64,000 nucleotides of DNA from Bartonella sp. WD16.2 (GTDB lineage: Bacteria > Pseudomonadota > Alphaproteobacteria > Rhizobiales > Rhizobiaceae), in contig NZ_CP019781.1 of assembly GCF_002022505.1 (NCBI RefSeq), positions 496,001-560,000 of the forward strand. The letters are read 5' to 3'. The translations under genes were made by a program, and so were the position numbers. The notes beneath the pieces are model-generated. The model was not told the DNA's origin. It did not search any database and saw nothing but the letters and a program-made list of their open reading frames with translations. Positions within the stretch are counted from its first letter, which is position 1; every line of letters begins with the position of its first letter. Shown here one piece after another: positions 59,745-64,000 of the stretch.

Positions 59745-60617
59745 ATGTCTTTTTCCGGTAACAGAAGTTTTCTTTCCGGTAGAGTTGCCATTATAGCGGG
59801 AAATGGTATTTTACCCGTTACTGTTGCTCGGGCACTTGAAGAAAGTGGACAAAAGCCTTTTCTTGTACTTTTGCGTGGTGAAGCAGACGCTACATTATAT
59901 AACTATGAACATTGCGAACTATCGATTGGAGAGTTAGCGCGGTTGTTTAAGGCTTTAAAAAAAGCTGCGATTTGCAATGTTATTTTGGCAGGTGGTGTAA
60001 AAAAGCGGCCGACTCTTTTACAATTACGACCTGATTGGACGATTTTATTGGCTTTACCTAAGTTGTTAAAGGTATTAGGGAGTGGGGATGATTCATTATT
60101 GAAAGCCTGTATACGAGTTATTGAAGCGCGTGGTTTTCAAGTTATTGGTGTTCATGAAGTGCTACCGGATCTATTAGCTCCGATAGAATTTAATTTAACA
60201 TCGCGGCGTGCTACTCAAAACGAAAGTATGGATATTCGATTAGCGGCTAAGGCAACAAGGCTTTTAGGTCAACTAGATGTCGGACAAGGAGCTGTAGCTA
60301 TTAATGGTCGAGTTGTTGCATTAGAGGGTGCAGAAGGAACCGATAATATGTTACGGCGAGTCTATGAAATGCGAGAAAGAAATCAAATTCCGTTGAAAGG
60401 TGGTGTTCTTGTCAAATCAGCAAAACCACAACAAGATCACCGGGTTGATTTGCCATCAATCGGGCCTACGACAGTAATTAATGTTGCAAAAAGTGGATTG
60501 GTTGGCATTGCAGTAGAGGCAAATAGAAGTCTGATATTGTCTTTAAGAGAAACAATAGAAGAAGCTAACAAACATTCGTTGTTTATAGAAACATTTGAAA
60601 AGTTTGATGATGAATGA
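59745..60617 (+). CDS. lpxI: UDP-2,3-diacylglucosamine pyrophosphatase LpxI
   Basis: LpxI (290 residues, formerly DUF1009) makes lipid X from UDP-diacylglucosamine in alphaproteobacteria that lack LpxH. The N-terminal domain has VAIIAGNGILPVTVARAL and ILAGGVKKRP; the C-terminal domain has the metal-binding DVGQGAVAINGRVVALEGAEGT area and GGVLVKSAKPQQDHRVDLPS. It starts 2 bases after lpxA and overlaps lpxB, so the three are one operon. Confidence 0.94.
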   Translation: MSFSGNRSFLSGRVAIIAGNGILPVTVARALEESGQKPFLVLLRGEADATLYNYEHCELSIGELARLFKALKKAAICNVILAGGVKKRPTLLQLRPDWTILLALPKLLKVLGSGDDSLLKACIRVIEARGFQVIGVHEVLPDLLAPIEFNLTSRRATQNESMDIRLAAKATRLLGQLDVGQGAVAINGRVVALEGAEGTDNMLRRVYEMRERNQIPLKGGVLVKSAKPQQDHRVDLPSIGPTTVINVAKSGLVGIAVEANRSLILSLRETIEEANKHSLFIETFEKFDDE

Positions 60618-61794
60618 TCGTTCTTTTAAAATTGCTATTATTGCAGGCGAAGAATCTGGTGATTTACTCGGAGCAGATTTGATTTCTTCTTTATCTCATA
60701 AGATAGGGCGTAATATTCATTTGATTGGTGTGGGAGGGAGGCATTTAAAGGCACTAGGCTTAAAAAGTGTTTTTAATTCTGATGATCTTGCTTTAATAGG
60801 TTTGGGGGCAGTATTAAAAAAATTGCCAGTATTACTAATGCATATTCGCAATTTATCCGAATTTATTGCACAAGAACAACCTGATTGTTTAATTATTATT
60901 GATAGCCCTGATTTTACTCATCGTGTTGCAAAAAAAGTGCGCACTTTAGCGCCTTCTATTCCTATTATTAAATATGTTGCACCAACTGTTTGGGCATGGC
61001 GACCGGAACGTGCGAAAGCTATGCGCAAATTTGTTGATCATATTTTAGCAATTTTTCCTTTTGAAAAAAAGATTATGAGGGATTTAGAAGGGCCACCTAC
61101 TACCTATGTTGGACATCGCCTTTTAACTTATCCACCGCTCTTGACTGTTCAATTAGAAAAAAAACGTTTGCCTTTTGAACAAGTATCATTACCTACAATG
61201 ATTGTTTTGCCGGGATCACGTAGTTCTGAAATTCGTCATTTAATGCCTATTTTTGGAAGAACAGTGGAAATTATTAAACAACGTGTCCCTAATTTACGGA
61301 TTGTTATATTGACTTTACCATGTTTGATGGATGAAATTCGTTTTTTAGTGCAAGATTGGAAAAACGAGGTCGAGATTGTTGCTGGTGAGAATGCAAAATG
61401 GCATGCTTTTACGGATGCTAGTGTTGCACTTGCAGCACTTGGGACGGTGTCCCTTGAATTAGCTTTAGCAAGAATTCCAATGGTACTTTGTTATAAACTT
61501 GACTATTTATCTAAATTATTCATTTTTCCAAAAATAACATTATGGAGTGCTGCTCTTCCAAATATTATTGCTGATAAACCTGTTGTTCCAGAATATTTCA
61601 ATGAATTTTTACGACCTGGTACGTTAGCAAGACAGATAGAGCAACTTTTGTATAATCGTTTATTACGACAAGCGCAGTTAGATGCTTTTGATATGATAGA
61701 AGAGAGAATGAAAACCGAGTTGCCATCAGGAGTTATCGCGGCTCAAGTGATCATAAACTTTCTCAAGAAAAAATCGGAGCATTTAGAAGTATAG
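60607..61794 (+). CDS. lpxB: lipid A disaccharide synthase
   Basis: LpxB (GT19 family) joins lipid X to UDP-diacylglucosamine. The start at ATG 60607 (or 60610) overlaps the end of lpxI by about 10 bases and gives MMNDRSFKIAIIAGEESGDL, the family N-terminus; the TTG at 60595 is unnecessary. Motifs are IIDSPDFTHRVAKK, YVAPTVWAWRPERAK, LPGSRSSEI and the C-terminal GTVSLELALARIPMVLCYK. The product has 395 residues. It ends the lpx operon, convergent with the ABC transporter genes 18 bases away. Confidence 0.95.
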   Translation: MMNDRSFKIAIIAGEESGDLLGADLISSLSHKIGRNIHLIGVGGRHLKALGLKSVFNSDDLALIGLGAVLKKLPVLLMHIRNLSEFIAQEQPDCLIIIDSPDFTHRVAKKVRTLAPSIPIIKYVAPTVWAWRPERAKAMRKFVDHILAIFPFEKKIMRDLEGPPTTYVGHRLLTYPPLLTVQLEKKRLPFEQVSLPTMIVLPGSRSSEIRHLMPIFGRTVEIIKQRVPNLRIVILTLPCLMDEIRFLVQDWKNEVEIVAGENAKWHAFTDASVALAALGTVSLELALARIPMVLCYKLDYLSKLFIFPKITLWSAALPNIIADKPVVPEYFNEFLRPGTLARQIEQLLYNRLLRQAQLDAFDMIEERMKTELPSGVIAAQVIINFLKKKSEHLEV

Positions 61795-61812
61795 ATAAAA
61801 TAATGCTAATAA

Positions 61813-62664
61813 TTAATGTTTAATTTTAGCAAGAAATTCACGAGCACGTTGGCTTTTAGGATTAGTAAAAAATATATTAGATGCTGTATCTTCAATAATT
61901 TTCCCGTTTTCTAAAAAAAGTATTCTTTCTGAAACTTCACGAGCGAAATTCATTTCATGGGTAACACAGAGCATCGTTATCCCTGTATTTGCTAGTTGAG
62001 CCATAACTTCTAAAATTTCTCCGACACTTTCTGGATCAAGAGCTGACGTTGGCTCATCGAAGAGCATCACTTTAGGTTCCATACAAAGTGCACGGGCAAT
62101 AGCAACGCGTTGCTGTTGCCCACCAGATAATTGTAAAGGATATTTGTCACAATGCTTTTCAATACCAACGTCTGTAAGGTAACGAATTGCTCGTTCTTTT
62201 GCTTGTTTTTTTGAGAGTCCTTGAACTGTCATAGGTGCTAAAATACAATTTTGTATGACAGTCATATGAGGAAACAAGTTAAAGTTTTGAAAGACCATTC
62301 CTATTATACGTAGGACAGCTTTTTGTTGTTGTATGGGAGCAGTATGAATATCAACATCATGAATGTGGATTGACCCTTCTTGTGCCTTTTCCAATTGATT
62401 AATACAACGGATTAAAGTTGATTTTCCTGATCCAGAAGGGCCACAAATAACAATACGTTCACCAATCTCTACATGGAGATTGATGTCATGTAATACCTGA
62501 AAGGTTCCATACCATTTATTTAAATGCTGAATAGAAATAATTGGATTTTTAGCGGTATTTACAGGCTTATTATTTTTATTTTCCAGATTCATTTTGTTGT
62601 GTTCTCTTATTGATGAATTAATCAATTCATTTAGCATCTTAGTTAGGTGAAAATTTTGTGCCAT
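61813..62664 (-). CDS. polar amino acid ABC transporter ATP-binding protein
   Basis: This 283-residue ATPase has Walker A GPSGSGKS, signature LSGGQQQRVAIARAL, Walker B VMLFDEPTSALDPESVGE and switch His in VTHEMNFAREV, the pattern of the GlnQ/HisP/AapP group. The first 40 residues before ISIQHLNKWYG are poorly conserved, and an internal ATG could be the start. It is the third gene of an operon with two permeases directly upstream. The substrate is a polar amino acid; which one cannot be told from this subunit. Confidence 0.9.
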   Translation of the reverse strand: MAQNFHLTKMLNELINSSIREHNKMNLENKNNKPVNTAKNPIISIQHLNKWYGTFQVLHDINLHVEIGERIVICGPSGSGKSTLIRCINQLEKAQEGSIHIHDVDIHTAPIQQQKAVLRIIGMVFQNFNLFPHMTVIQNCILAPMTVQGLSKKQAKERAIRYLTDVGIEKHCDKYPLQLSGGQQQRVAIARALCMEPKVMLFDEPTSALDPESVGEILEVMAQLANTGITMLCVTHEMNFAREVSERILFLENGKIIEDTASNIFFTNPKSQRAREFLAKIKH

Positions 62665-62671
62665 GTCTCAT

Positions 62672-63379
62672 TTAACGTAAATGTCGGGTTAGACGGCGTT
62701 CGATAAGAACAATAAAACCATAAATGAGCTCAACGATAAAAAGATAAATAATAGCAACCCAAACGTAAACTTGAAAATCAAATGTGCGTGCATAAATCAG
62801 CTTAGCAATACCCATTAAATCATAAATAGTTATTAATGAAGCTATAGCACTGGATTTAATTATTAAAATAAACTCATTTCCTAAAGGGCGCAATGCTAGA
62901 ATCATTGCTTGAGGAATAAGAATTCTAAAAAATGTTGTAGAGTTACTCAACCCTAAAGCTTTTGATGCTTCATGTTGTCCAGTTGCTACAGATTGAAAAC
63001 TTCCTATAAAGATTTTAGCCTGATAGGCAGCTGAATTGAGTGCAAAAATGAAAAGACAGCAATACCATGCATTTTGAAAAAACCACCATAAACCGATTTT
63101 TTGCCAAAAGTCGCTCATTGATCCAAGACCATAATAAAAGAGGAATAATTGCGCTAATAAAGGAGAACCACGGAAAAAATAGGTATAAGCACGTGATAAA
63201 TATTGTAAGGGCTTGTTGCTTGATAAATGTGCAAGCGTAATAAGTATTCCGAGAAAAAAACCAATAAAGCAGGAAATAAAAGTCAGCTCAAGAGTAACAA
63301 TAAGACCATCAATAAGTCTTGGGCTATAATAGCTTAAGAGTTTAGGATTGAAAAGAAAATGGAGCCACTCAGGAATCAT
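62672..63379 (-). CDS. polar amino acid ABC transporter permease (HisM-type)
   Basis: This 235-residue inner-membrane permease starts at ATG 63379, whose A is shared with the TGA stop of the upstream permease, so the two are translationally coupled. It has about five membrane segments, and the EAA coupling loop ASKALGLSNSTTFFRILIPQ contacts the ATPase. Family members of this size work as a heterodimer with a second permease. An in-frame codon at 63475 would overlap the neighbour by 32 codons and is rejected. Confidence 0.88.
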   Translation of the reverse strand: MIPEWLHFLFNPKLLSYYSPRLIDGLIVTLELTFISCFIGFFLGILITLAHLSSNKPLQYLSRAYTYFFRGSPLLAQLFLFYYGLGSMSDFWQKIGLWWFFQNAWYCCLFIFALNSAAYQAKIFIGSFQSVATGQHEASKALGLSNSTTFFRILIPQAMILALRPLGNEFILIIKSSAIASLITIYDLMGIAKLIYARTFDFQVYVWVAIIYLFIVELIYGFIVLIERRLTRHLR

Positions 63380-64000
63380 CAGATTAGACCTTTTAGATAG
63401 GCTGTTTGAGTGTGTGTTTCTAAGTAACGTAAGAATGTAGAAGAAATTGCTGAAAATAATAAATAGAGTAAACACGCCACAAAATAAAAAAACATGGGTT
63501 TGTTAGTTGCAGCAACTGCTAAATTAGTTTGCCGCATTAGGTCGACCAGTGAAATGGTTGAAACAAGAGATGTATCTTTGAGCAAAGTAAGCCAAGTGTT
63601 AGAAAGCCCTGGTAAGGCATTGCGAATAAGCTGAGGAAAGACAATCCGAAAAAATGTAGTAGAACACGAAAAACCTAGAGCTTTAGCTGCTTCATATTGA
63701 CCTTTATCAACAATTTTGAATGCTCCAAGCCAAACTTCACAAGAAAAAGCTGCAAAAACCATACTAAGTGCAAGAACACCGGCAGTAAAAGCGTTAATGC
63801 TAAATGTTGTTTCGATATTAAAATAGTCTAATATAGCTTGAATCAGATTTTGTAAGCCGTGGTACACAAGAAATAAGGTTAAAAGTTCTGGTAATCCACG
63901 GAATACTGATGAAAATAGAGTAGCTATAACTTTTAGTATCTTGATATTAGATTGAATCATTACTGCATTTAGAAGACCTAAAGGAAGGCCTAAAAGTACA
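63379..64000 (-). CDS. polar amino acid ABC transporter permease (HisQ-type), cut by window end
   Basis: The frame is open to the window edge (VLLGLPLGLLNAV precedes the ATG at 63960), so the N-terminus lies outside. It shows FRGLPELLTLFLVYHGLQ, typical of HisQ/OccQ proteins, and the EAA loop AAKALGFSCSTTFFRIVFPQ. It pairs with the following permease. The binding protein gene is probably further upstream beyond 64000. Confidence 0.87.
   Translation of the reverse strand, partial: VLLGLPLGLLNAVMIQSNIKILKVIATLFSSVFRGLPELLTLFLVYHGLQNLIQAILDYFNIETTFSINAFTAGVLALSMVFAAFSCEVWLGAFKIVDKGQYEAAKALGFSCSTTFFRIVFPQLIRNALPGLSNTWLTLLKDTSLVSTISLVDLMRQTNLAVAATNKPMFFYFVACLLYLLFSAISSTFLRYLETHTQTAYLKGLI

Noticed and set aside
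1..64000. CRISPR array, insertion sequence, prophage or integrated element
   Set aside because: No regularly spaced direct repeats, transposase or integrase motifs, phage genes or tRNA-end duplications were seen. The four tRNAs are flanked by ordinary core genes.

Overview
The window is an AT-rich alphaproteobacterial chromosome segment. Protein sequences and gene order point to Rhizobiales and most closely to Bartonella: a fused ispDF, a RirA-type Rrf2 regulator, ntrYX without ntrBC, an LpxI-type lipid A pathway, EipB (DUF1849), NDUFA12 and DUF2155 genes, and typical Bartonella RpoB, RpoC and LpxD proteins. This assignment comes from reading the proteins, not from a database search. I see no insertion sequence, prophage, CRISPR array or plasmid gene. 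It is a core-genome region, and the interesting part is gene decay.

Layout. 1-9.2 kb: end of lpdA, lipA and a RatA/Coq10-like gene, then (minus strand) ispDF and rirA, then ntrY-ntrX-trkA. 10-15.4 kb: the proteostasis block clpP-clpX-lon, then hupB with a strong terminator. 15.8-24 kb: trmFO, tRNA-Leu, tig, gatB, an NDUFA12 protein, DUF2155, a lipoprotein, a rhomboid protease and rlmB. 24.1-38.3 kb: the expression cluster tRNA-Tyr, tRNA-Gly, tuf, tRNA-Trp, secE, nusG, rplKAJL, rpoBC. 38.9-43.5 kb: a nitroreductase, sdaA, a small unknown gene and a D,D-carboxypeptidase. 43.7-48.5 kb: clpS, clpA, a HIT protein, RidA and eipB. 48.6-61.8 kb: rpsB-tsf-pyrH-frr, a dead uppS, cdsA, rseP, bamA, lpxD-fabZ-lpxA-lpxI-lpxB. 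61.8-64 kb: a polar amino-acid ABC transporter on the minus strand.

Two kinds of broken gene are present and should be kept apart. First, real fossils. The space between frr and cdsA holds a heavily mutated uppS, with conserved UppS motifs in several frames separated by stops. The space after ispDF holds a decayed cinA/pncC, and the space after trkA holds a possible decayed hfq. All three sit where rhizobial relatives carry the intact gene. Second, six otherwise well-preserved genes between 43.7 and 59.3 kb (clpS, clpA, eipB, cdsA, lpxD, lpxA) each depart from the family reading frame by one base, and each is repaired by adding one base to a homopolymer run. cdsA and lpxA should be essential, so this pattern fits homopolymer under-calling in the assembly better than six real mutations, although slippage or real loss cannot be excluded from sequence alone.

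Other points: ispDF has no ATG, GTG or TTG that preserves its CTP-binding motif and seems to start at ATT. A run of ten G lies at the ribosome binding site of the nitroreductase gene and could make it phase variable. NtrX lacks the sigma-54-contacting GAFTGA motif, consistent with a two-component system that no longer works through sigma-54. A perfect 26-base palindrome lies between tRNA-Gly and tuf.
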